Positions 1 to 5,058 of a stretch of 6,214 nt of DNA are shown piece by piece. Position 1 is the stretch's first letter. The number at the start of each line of letters is the position of its first letter. Under the pieces are notes generated by a model. The model did no database searches. It saw nothing but the letters and a program-made list of their open reading frames with translations, and was not told where the DNA came from. The translations under genes and the position numbers were made by a program. This DNA comes from Candidatus Methanosuratincola sp. (lineage in GTDB: Archaea > Thermoproteota > Methanomethylicia > Methanomethylicales > Methanomethylicaceae): the NCBI GenBank assembly GCA_029907755.1, contig JARYLH010000084.1:1-6214 (forward strand), given 5' to 3'.

Positions 1-496
1 GCAGCTTTTTTACTTCAGACTCAATAAGAAGCGGCACCCCAAACCAGCAAGATCCGATGCCGAGGTCACAGGCAGCCAGCATCATGTTCTCCACGGCTGC
101 AGCGCAGCTCTGGTGAGCCCAGATCTCCTCAATCCGAGGGTCGTTGTAAACTCGCTCCCTCAGGTCGGCAAAAACCGCAACATAGAGAGGCGCGAAGTAG
201 TACCCACCGCCGGAACCAGCTACCCAAGACTCGAATTTTTCCCCGGTCCAGGCCTTCTTCAGCAGTCTAGTGAAGTATGCGCGGTGTGCATCCAGAAGGA
301 TCTGGTGGAGGCGCTTTCTCACCTCATCGGACTCGACGACGACAAATAGCCACGCCTCTGCCCCGCCTGCTGTTGGTGCCATGATCGCTGCCTCCAAGAT
401 CAATTTTCTTGAATCCTTGTCTATGGGGGTTTCCTTGAAAAGCCTCACCGAGCTACGCTGCCGCAATACCTCTTGTACTTCACCCAATCCACTCAC
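1..496 (-). CDS. Nitroreductase-family FMN flavoprotein, 3' end cut by window
   Basis: The first 165 residues are visible; the family is usually about 170-210 residues, so only a short C-terminal part is missing. Family marks seen: an N-terminal arginine pair for FMN phosphate (RQRSSVRLF, residues 12-20), the segment MAPTAGGAEAW (39-49), strand LFVVV (50-54), and the helix ENMMLAACDLGIGSCWFG (136-153). The family reduces nitro groups, quinones, flavins or related substrates with NAD(P)H; the substrate here cannot be told. Canonical members carry Asn and Gln-Pro in the second motif (like SAGNxQPW); here they are Gly45, Glu47 and Ala48, so cofactor or substrate contacts may differ. The start is taken as GTG at 496 because a TAA lies two codons upstream in frame and the N-terminal length fits the family; there is no convincing Shine-Dalgarno, so the start is uncertain. 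It lies 44 nt downstream of the aminotransferase gene on the same strand. Confidence 0.88.
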   Translation of the reverse strand, partial: MSGLGEVQEVLRQRSSVRLFKETPIDKDSRKLILEAAIMAPTAGGAEAWLFVVVESDEVRKRLHQILLDAHRAYFTRLLKKAWTGEKFESWVAGSGGGYYFAPLYVAVFADLRERVYNDPRIEEIWAHQSCAAAVENMMLAACDLGIGSCWFGVPLLIESEVKKL

Positions 497-517
497 CGAT
501 TAAAAAGTGGAGGAGGT

Positions 518-533
518 AGCAAAAAAAGTTGCT
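518..533 (-). terminator. Possible weak terminator between aminotransferase and nitroreductase genes
   Basis: Just after the aminotransferase stop the minus strand has a run of seven T (complement of 521-527) inside a short inverted repeat AGCAA...TTGCT (518-522 with 529-533). Oligo-T runs can end transcription in archaea. The hairpin is only 5 bp, so this may be partial or chance, and the two genes could still be co-transcribed. Confidence 0.3.
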
Positions 534-540
534 TGACCGG

Positions 541-1689
541 CTAGTGATTCAAAGCCTTCTCTATCCTGTCCATCGCCTCGCCTATCCGCTCGACTGGGAC
601 GGTGTAAGCAAGCCGAAGGTGGCCTCTGCCTGCAGCCCCAAAGGTCGAGCCAGGGACAGTCGCCACCCTTGCCTCCACAAGCAGCTTCTCGGAGAGATTG
701 AGGTCGTCTCCAACGAAAGGAAATATGTAGAATGCGCCGCTCGGCTTAACCACGCTGAACCCCGGGATTTCCTTAAGCCGCTGATAAATGTAGTCCCTCC
801 TCCGCATGTATTCTGATCGCATCTTGCTTACTGCGGCATGGCTTCTGGGATCGGAGAGGGCACGGGCGGCGGCATATTGTGCAAAAGAAGTGGGGCACGC
901 GGAGAGATACATCTGGAACTTCACCATTCTCGCGATCAGCTCCTCTTGCCCTGCAGCGTACCCGATCCTCCATCCAGTCATCGCGTAAGTCTTTGATAGG
1001 CTGCCTACAGTGATCACCCTCCCGGGCCTTGATGCGACAGAGGCAGGGCTCACGTGACGGATGCCGTCGTAGATCAGCGACTCGTAGACTTCGTCTGACA
1101 CAACCACTAGGTTGTGCTCCTCAGCGAACTCAACGGCTGCCCTCACCTCTTTCTCGGCAAGGACCGCGCCGGTGGGGTTGTTAGGCGAATTCAGCACGAG
1201 TGCACGGGTCCTCTCGGTGAGATGCCTTTTCAGATCATCAGCGGTCAGCCTGAATCCGTTTTCCATCTTCAGCGGGACTTCAACGGGAACCCCACCTGCT
1301 AACCTGACGGTTGCGCTGTATGTCACGAAGTGGGGGGACGGGATCAGGACTTCATCCCCTTCCTTCAGGAATGATGCCCATATGAGGAGGAATGCCTGGT
1401 TCCCCCCTGTTGTGACGATTATTTCCTTGTCAGGGTCGGCAACGACCGAGTTCTCTTTTTCTAGTTTTTCAGATATCGCATCTCTCAGCTCCTTGAGTCC
1501 ATTATTGGGCGTGTAGTGTGTGATGCCCCTGTCAAGGGCCTCCTTTGCGTATTCCTTTATGTGATCAGGTGTGTCAAAATCAGGCTCGCCTATCCCAAGG
1601 GAAATTACATCCCTATAACTGCTAGCCAGTTCAAAAAGGCGCCTAATCCCCGAGGCAGGTATTTCTTCAAGATGGTCGTGCAGCGACAT
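541..1689 (-). CDS. PLP-dependent aminotransferase, class I/II (aspartate/aromatic aminotransferase-like)
   Basis: This is a complete fold-type I aminotransferase of 382 residues, a normal length. It transfers an amino group between an amino acid and a 2-oxoacid in the cytoplasm; sequence alone does not choose between aspartate, aromatic or alanine-type substrates. Visible marks (numbering from ATG 1689): GIGEPDFDTP (32-41) in the substrate loop, HYTPNNGL near 58, NSPNNPTG (167-174), Asp199 in SDEVYE that pairs with the PLP ring nitrogen, Tyr202, the Schiff-base lysine Lys233 in SLSKTYAMTGWRIGY, and Arg359 in HLRLAY, the expected carboxylate-binding arginine. It resembles the archaeal and bacterial I-gamma subgroup. 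An in-frame ATG at 1701 would add four residues (MLIA). I prefer 1689 because SLHDHLEEIPASGIRRLFEL is a typical family N-terminus and a TATA-like box at 1718-1727 would place the transcript start near 1695. PurM ends 38 nt upstream on the same strand. Confidence 0.95.
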   Translation of the reverse strand: MSLHDHLEEIPASGIRRLFELASSYRDVISLGIGEPDFDTPDHIKEYAKEALDRGITHYTPNNGLKELRDAISEKLEKENSVVADPDKEIIVTTGGNQAFLLIWASFLKEGDEVLIPSPHFVTYSATVRLAGGVPVEVPLKMENGFRLTADDLKRHLTERTRALVLNSPNNPTGAVLAEKEVRAAVEFAEEHNLVVVSDEVYESLIYDGIRHVSPASVASRPGRVITVGSLSKTYAMTGWRIGYAAGQEELIARMVKFQMYLSACPTSFAQYAAARALSDPRSHAAVSKMRSEYMRRRDYIYQRLKEIPGFSVVKPSGAFYIFPFVGDDLNLSEKLLVEARVATVPGSTFGAAGRGHLRLAYTVPVERIGEAMDRIEKALNH

Positions 1690-1717
1690 TGCGATCAACA
1701 TGGAGATAGTCCACAGG

Positions 1718-1727
1718 ATTTAAAAGA
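1718..1727 (-). promoter_or_regulatory. TATA-like box upstream of the aminotransferase gene
   Basis: On the minus strand TCTTTTAAAT lies in the 38-nt gap after purM. At the usual archaeal spacing, transcription would start near 1695, a few bases before ATG 1689 and downstream of ATG 1701. This supports an independent, almost leaderless transcript. No BRE-like element is clear, and read-through from purM is equally possible. Confidence 0.4.
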
Positions 1728-1739
1728 ATTTGTGCCGAA

Positions 1740-2888
1740 TCACTGGAAGAGGTACTCTTCAGACCCCCTCTTGATCAGGACAGCATTCCTCCCGTTCGAT
1801 CTCTCGCACCTGCCGATCACCTGGGCACCGACCCCGAACTTCTCAGCAGATCGGATCACTTCCTCCTCATGTCCCCTTCCAACGATGGCTTCCATCCCTA
1901 TCCCCATGTTGTAGTTGCGGCACATCTCCTTGGGCGACTCGCCGCTCTCCTCGACGATCAACCTGAACACAGGATCCGGCTCGGGGAGGCTATCCTTGAT
2001 GTAGAGGACACCCTTTCCCAGCCTGAGGGACTTGGTCAGGCCGCCCCCCGTGTTGTGGACCAGTGCCTTGACTGGAACCCGCTTGAGGATCTCAAGCACT
2101 ATCGGTAGGAAGATCCTAGTCGGGGAGAGCAATGCTTCGCCTACGGTCATCCCAAGGTCGGGCAGATCGTCGTCGATCCTGAACCTCCCGTAGTATCCCC
2201 TGGAACCCTCATGCCCGATCTCAGGGTATTTCTTATAGTACTCGTTTGTGAGTAGTGAATGCCTGGCGAGAGAGATCCCGTTGCACATTATCCCGCTGTT
2301 CTCCCTGTCCTCGTAACTGCATCGACCACCGCTCCTTATTCCCACGATCACGTCTCCAGGTGAAATTCCGTTACCCGTTATCATATTCTTTAGCTCAACA
2401 CGCCCGAAGACAGTGCCAGAGACGTCCAGAGTCCTTATGATGTCCGGGAGGTCGGCAGTCTCCCCGCCGCAGAAGAGGACCCTGCAACCCAAGCGAACCA
2501 GGCTTCCGAAAGCCTGTGAGAACCCAGACGCCAGCGATGAGAGCAGGGCGCCCCTCTCGAGCCGAATCGTGTTTAGCGCGACGTAGTCCGAGAACGCCAA
2601 GGGCAAGCCGCCGACGCAGACAACATCGTCAAGATTCATCGCCAGCACGTCCTGTGCGAGCCCGGAGAACCAGCTATAATCGCCGGTCTCCCTGAAATAA
2701 ATGTAAGAGATTATCGGCTTGCTGCCAGCGCCGTCCTCATGGAGAATTAAGCCGGATCCAGGGTTGTCTGGGTCGCGTACGACACTGCAGAACGAGTCGG
2801 GGAAGAGGTCGTCTGTCACTCCCTTTATCGAGGAAATCCCCTTCTTGTCGACGTCGACTCCAAGTTCAGAGTACTTCGATGGAGGCAA
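1740..2888 (-). CDS. purM: Phosphoribosylformylglycinamidine cyclo-ligase (AIR synthase), long divergent form
   Basis: The enzyme closes the imidazole ring of purines: FGAM + ATP gives AIR + ADP + phosphate. The 382-residue protein is PurM from end to end: KYSELGVDVDKKG (5-17), the nucleotide-binding signature DGAGSKP (52-58), AQDVLAMNLDDVVCVGG (78-94), GCRVLFCGGETADLPD (134-149), GDVIVGIRSGG (178-188), CNGISLAR (202-209), LLSPTRIF (253-260), HNTGGGLTK (278-286) and NYNMGIGMEA (325-334). E. coli PurM is 345 residues. Extra or altered segments here are ETGDYSWFSG (67-76), the stretch after GGRC (190-201), and an insert at about 212-245. From memory this pattern matches the longer PurM of Bacteroidetes better than the E. 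coli type. The start is TTG at 2888: an in-frame TGA lies three codons upstream, GGTGAT at 2902-2897 is a good Shine-Dalgarno 8 nt away, and no ATG is available before the conserved N-terminus. No other purine genes are in the window. Confidence 0.93.
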   Translation of the reverse strand: MPPSKYSELGVDVDKKGISSIKGVTDDLFPDSFCSVVRDPDNPGSGLILHEDGAGSKPIISYIYFRETGDYSWFSGLAQDVLAMNLDDVVCVGGLPLAFSDYVALNTIRLERGALLSSLASGFSQAFGSLVRLGCRVLFCGGETADLPDIIRTLDVSGTVFGRVELKNMITGNGISPGDVIVGIRSGGRCSYEDRENSGIMCNGISLARHSLLTNEYYKKYPEIGHEGSRGYYGRFRIDDDLPDLGMTVGEALLSPTRIFLPIVLEILKRVPVKALVHNTGGGLTKSLRLGKGVLYIKDSLPEPDPVFRLIVEESGESPKEMCRNYNMGIGMEAIVGRGHEEEVIRSAEKFGVGAQVIGRCERSNGRNAVLIKRGSEEYLFQ

Positions 2889-2896
2889 GCCAGATC

Positions 2897-2902
2897 ATCA
2901 CC
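2897..2902 (-). promoter_or_regulatory. purM: Ribosome binding site deciding the TTG start of purM
   Basis: On the minus strand GGTGAT lies 8 nt before the TTG at 2888. It matches the archaeal anti-Shine-Dalgarno core and supports the non-AUG start. Confidence 0.6.
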
Positions 2903-2949
2903 CATCAAGGGGAGCTCCATACTCATAAACGTTCTCAGGCAGCCCCCAT

Positions 2950-2959
2950 CTTTTTATAG
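2950..2959. promoter_or_regulatory. Shared TATA element of a divergent promoter (purM / small plus-strand gene)
   Basis: The 103-nt gap between purM and the plus-strand gene holds CTTTTTATAG, which reads CTATAAAAAG on the minus strand, a good archaeal TATA box either way. At normal spacing, plus-strand transcription would start near 2982 (leader about 10 nt to ATG 2992) and minus-strand transcription near 2928 (leader about 40 nt to TTG 2888). A second weaker minus-strand candidate, GTTTATGAG at 2923-2931, would give a short purM leader. This is inferred from spacing only; BRE elements are not clear. Confidence 0.5.
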
Positions 2960-2991
2960 TTTGAAGGAGGATTTTGTTTCAGTGAAATTTG

Positions 2992-3282
2992 ATGAGCGAA
3001 GAACTCAAGGAGCGCATCGAGGAGCTTGTCTTCAAGTGGGTCAAGAGGCAGCTAGAGGAGGGGAACTGCAGGATGAACCTCAGGATTGAGATCGACACCC
3101 CTATCGAACTAAGGGGGATGAAGGGGAGGATTTACGGCGACATTCTGCTCGGCGGCACACAGACTAGCGCACCATCCGGTGCGGAAACGGCAACCGAGCC
3201 GCAGGACTGCAAGAAAGAAGTGGCGGAAGCGGAGATGAGCCTCCAGGAAGTCGAAAAGCTCCTCAGATCCCTCGGGGTCTGA
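2992..3282 (+). CDS. Hypothetical protein, 96 residues, unrecognised
   Basis: I do not recognise this family. It is the only plus-strand gene in the window and overlaps nothing. A TATA-like box lies at 2950-2959, and AGTGA at 2981-2985 is a weak Shine-Dalgarno 6 nt before the ATG; GGAGG at 2966-2970 is too far away and would be upstream of the expected transcript start. The TTG immediately before the ATG is an alternative start that adds one residue. The protein has three parts: a charged amphipathic helix (about 2-24), a likely beta segment rich in hydrophobics (CRMNLRIEIDTPIEL, 26-40, on to GRIYGDILLGG, 45-55), a Thr/Ala/Ser/Glu-rich linker (56-72), and a second charged helix (74-95). There is no signal peptide, membrane segment or metal motif; the two cysteines (26, 73) are isolated. 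The layout suggests a small soluble protein that may oligomerise through its helices. Confidence 0.72.
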   Translation: MSEELKERIEELVFKWVKRQLEEGNCRMNLRIEIDTPIELRGMKGRIYGDILLGGTQTSAPSGAETATEPQDCKKEVAEAEMSLQEVEKLLRSLGV

Positions 3283-3299
3283 GCCTTATCGTATCAAAC

Positions 3300-3334
3300 A
3301 AAATCAAGTCCAAAACAAGATCAGAAAATAAAAA
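3300..3334 (-). terminator. Oligo-T terminator region of the ribbon-helix-helix gene
   Basis: The 52-nt gap between the two convergent stop codons carries four A tracts on the plus strand (3300-3303, 3312-3315, 3325-3328, 3330-3334). Transcribed from the minus strand they are T tracts directly after the stop at 3335. Archaeal RNA polymerase ends at such tracts without a hairpin. They would not serve the plus-strand gene, for which I see no terminator. Confidence 0.6.
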
Positions 3335-3874
3335 TCATGGTTTCTTTATCCTGAAGACCAAGCTGAGGTTTGAGACATATTTGAATTCAGGATTTATGCC
3401 CAGCGTGGACTCAAGAGATGCCTCTACATAATTCTTCACAAATAGGGACCATTTTTCCCCCATGTTGTGGGATGCCCTTATTTCAAGATAATCCTCGTCT
3501 TCGATTTCGTAGCAGGTGGTCCAGTTCGAATAGCCGCAGATAAACATGAGGAGGAACTGCTTAAACGCGCTGACGGAGAGCTCTCCGAAGAGCAGGAGCA
3601 TTATCTCCTTAGAGGTTGCAGAGCCCATCCTGTTCCCTATTTTGGCCACAGACTCTTCGTCGAGCGAATTGATTATCTCTATGAGGTCGTTCCTCGGGAG
3701 GGTGACAACGCCCATCTGCTCGACCTTTGCGCCGATCCTGACATATTTCCTCAATATCCTGCAGGTCAACCCGTTCACTGTTGCACCTTGCTTTTTTGCC
3801 TCCTCCTCCAGCCCCCGCATCACATCGGCATCTAAGCGGAATGTCCTTGGGGTGGACTGCCCTTCTTCGCTCAT
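3335..3874 (-). CDS. Ribbon-helix-helix DNA-binding protein with unassigned C-terminal domain
   Basis: The 179-residue product starts with a ribbon-helix-helix (CopG/Arc-type) domain: strand RTFRLD (10-15), helix ADVMRGLEEEAKKQG (16-30), turn ATVN (31-34), helix GLTCRILRKYVR (35-46). Such domains dimerise and bind DNA with the paired strands. Residues about 55-105 (TLPRNDLIEIINSL and the following region) look helical. The C-terminal part appears beta-alpha-beta: CYEIEDEDYLEIRASH (121-136), helix around GEKWSLFVKNYVEASLE (139-155), and strand VSNLSLVFRIKK (167-178). I cannot assign this domain; it could sense a ligand or mediate oligomerisation. It has scattered cysteines (38, 113, 121) but no metal motif. 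ATG 3874 is chosen because the RHH strand begins within ten residues and GAGGCGAGAG precedes it. A GTG at 4025-4027 overlapping the hydrogenase stop would add 51 residues of unconvincing sequence. It may autoregulate, or control the adjacent hydrogenase operon, but only position suggests this. Confidence 0.82.
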   Translation of the reverse strand: MSEEGQSTPRTFRLDADVMRGLEEEAKKQGATVNGLTCRILRKYVRIGAKVEQMGVVTLPRNDLIEIINSLDEESVAKIGNRMGSATSKEIMLLLFGELSVSAFKQFLLMFICGYSNWTTCYEIEDEDYLEIRASHNMGEKWSLFVKNYVEASLESTLGINPEFKYVSNLSLVFRIKKP

Positions 3875-3895
3875 TGATCTCTCGCCTCTTTGATT

Positions 3896-3905
3896 GTCGT
3901 TCCTC
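3896..3905 (+). repeat. Direct repeat copy 1 in the regulator promoter
   Basis: GTCGTTCCTC matches GTCGTCCCTC at 3925-3934 in nine of ten positions, and both are preceded by ATT or ATTC. The copies start 29 bp apart on either side of a TATA-like box, a layout expected of an operator. The match is short and could be chance. Confidence 0.4.
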
Positions 3906-3909
3906 TGCC

Positions 3910-3923
3910 AATTTAACATTATT
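3910..3923 (-). promoter_or_regulatory. TATA-like promoter element of the ribbon-helix-helix gene
   Basis: On the minus strand AATAATGTTAAATT is the most AT-rich part of the 149-nt gap (3875-4023) between the hydrogenase small subunit and the regulator. At usual spacing, transcription would begin near 3887 and leave a leader of about 12 nt to ATG 3874. The rest of the gap has a palindrome TCACGTGA (3933-3940) and no gene I can support. Confidence 0.45.
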
Positions 3924-3924
3924 C

Positions 3925-3934
3925 GTCGTCCCTC
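3925..3934 (+). repeat. Direct repeat copy 2 in the regulator promoter
   Basis: GTCGTCCCTC is the second copy of the repeat at 3896-3905. Relative to minus-strand transcription it lies just upstream of the TATA-like element, and its end overlaps the palindrome TCACGTGA (3933-3940). Confidence 0.4.
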
Positions 3935-4023
3935 ACGTGAAGACCCTAACGACACCGCTGGTCGAAGGTGCAAGGGGGCAATACCAGCATGCCCGTTCAG
4001 GTGTACAAAATGGAAGACATAGA

Positions 4024-4470
4024 TCACTTCTTTGCCCGCTTTTCGGCAAGCTTGAGGATCCCCTGCACCACCCCATTTATAATCGCCTCAGGCTTTGGAG
4101 CACACCCTGGCACATATACATCGACTGGTATTAGCAGATCAGGGTGTCCAAGTATCGCATAGTTCTCTGGCGCATCATCGTAGAAGAGGCTGCCACCGCA
4201 CGCACAGCTGCCGACTGCGACCACAACCTTTGGCTCCGGGACCTGCTCGTATACCCGCTTGACCATCGGGATGAACTGCTTGGGCACGCATCCCGTCGTC
4301 AGCAGTATGTCGGCATGCCTCGGAGACGGCACGAGCTGTATGCCAAAGCGCTCGACATCGAACCGCGGGGCCAGCGCAGCCAAGGTCTCTATGTCGCACC
4401 CGTTGCACCCGCCGCAGTGCAGGTGGTAGAGCCAGGGCGAGTATATCCGGGCTTTGTCCATTATCCCCAT
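4024..4470 (-). CDS. Group 4 [NiFe] hydrogenase small subunit (NuoB/EchC/MbhJ-like)
   Basis: This 148-residue subunit carries the proximal [4Fe-4S] cluster that passes electrons to or from the Ni-Fe site of the large subunit, on the cytoplasmic face of the membrane. Expected ligands are visible: Cys22 and Cys25 in HCGGCNGCDIE, Cys89 in VAVGSCACGG, and Cys123 in YVPGCAPKPEAI. The length and the segment FGIQLVPSPRHADILLTTG (42-60) are typical of short group 4 small subunits, which lack the long C-terminal domain of group 1-3 enzymes. Extra cysteines occur at 19, 61 and 91; Cys61 in TTGCVPKQ sits where related proteins commonly have Pro or another residue. The start is ATG 4470, whose A is shared with the upstream stop codon (TGATG), with GGGAG 4 nt before it. 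A longer version from 4539 would overlap the iron-sulfur gene by 70 nt and add residues unlike the family. ATG 4461 is an alternative. It is the last gene of the operon. Confidence 0.95.
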   Translation of the reverse strand: MGIMDKARIYSPWLYHLHCGGCNGCDIETLAALAPRFDVERFGIQLVPSPRHADILLTTGCVPKQFIPMVKRVYEQVPEPKVVVAVGSCACGGSLFYDDAPENYAILGHPDLLIPVDVYVPGCAPKPEAIINGVVQGILKLAEKRAKK

Positions 4471-5057
4471 CAGACTCCCTCCAGCCAGACGTACTTCTTC
4501 GTATGGGTGTCTAAATCGACACCGTAAGCCCTCCTGCAATCCGGACAGTAGCCGTCAAGTTTTTTGTAGTCGTTCGAAACGGTCTCCTTCACGATCGGGT
4601 CGATCTTCTCCATCAACCGCTCGTAAGTCCGATCCACGAGCTTCTTTGTCACGTACGGGGTGCCGCAGTTCTTACACTTGAGAAGGTCGAGCTCGGTGAG
4701 CACCCGTGCCCCAGGATCCTCCCTGTTTGGGACCGCGATCTCGAACTTGTTCGTCATCTTTATCGCCTCCTCGGGGCAGGCCTCCTGGCAATGGGCACAG
4801 AAGGTGCACCTGAAGAGGAAGATCTCGACGGTCCGCTTTGCGTCTTTGTCGTATATACTGGTAGCCCTCCCGGAGCAGACGAAGTAGCACGCCCTGCAGC
4901 CGATGCACTTGTCCTTGTCGCGCTCCGGAATTCCTCTCAGCCCTTCCGGTATCTGGCTGTACCTCCTTTCAGGGGCGACCGCAGACGGGTATGTCAGAGT
5001 CATCGGTTTGCTATACTTCGACAGCACCTGTTTCAGGATCTTAATCTCTGTTGACAT
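4470..5057 (-). CDS. Hydrogenase iron-sulfur subunit with two [4Fe-4S] clusters (HycF/HyfH/NuoI-like)
   Basis: This 195-residue electron-transfer subunit links an external donor or acceptor (probably ferredoxin) to the small subunit. Two ferredoxin motifs are complete: Cys51-x2-Cys54-x2-Cys57-x3-Cys61 (CIGCRACYFVCSG) and Cys84-x2-Cys87-x2-Cys90-x3-Cys94-Pro (CTFCAHCQEACP). The fourth cysteine of the first motif is followed by Ser rather than the usual Pro. The C-terminal part has two more pairs, Cys128/Cys131 (CKNCGTPY) and Cys171/Cys174 (CPDC), a rubredoxin/zinc-ribbon-like arrangement also present, from memory, in HycF and HyfH of formate hydrogenlyase. This points to a hydrogenase rather than a complex I subunit; NuoI lacks it. 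Its ATG begins 1 nt after the membrane-subunit stop, and its own stop overlaps the small-subunit start by one base, so translation is coupled. Confidence 0.94.
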   Translation of the reverse strand: MSTEIKILKQVLSKYSKPMTLTYPSAVAPERRYSQIPEGLRGIPERDKDKCIGCRACYFVCSGRATSIYDKDAKRTVEIFLFRCTFCAHCQEACPEEAIKMTNKFEIAVPNREDPGARVLTELDLLKCKNCGTPYVTKKLVDRTYERLMEKIDPIVKETVSNDYKKLDGYCPDCRRAYGVDLDTHTKKYVWLEGV

Positions 5058-5058
5058 T

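Noticed and set aside
1112..1516. Open plus-strand frame of 134 codons antisense to the aminotransferase
   Set aside because: It mirrors a clearly conserved enzyme gene, and its Ser/Thr/Ala-rich product has no domain features; a codon-bias shadow.
2966..2970. GGAGG as ribosome binding site of the plus-strand gene
   Set aside because: It is 21 nt from the ATG and upstream of the transcript start predicted from the TATA box.
3781..4134. Plus-strand frame partly in the 149-nt gap before the regulator
   Set aside because: It runs into two real genes on the other strand, and the product is Pro/Leu/His-rich with no convincing start signal.
4471..4539. N-terminal extension of the hydrogenase small subunit
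   Set aside because: It would overlap the Fe-S gene by 70 nt and adds residues unlike the family; ATG 4470 forms a classic TGATG junction.
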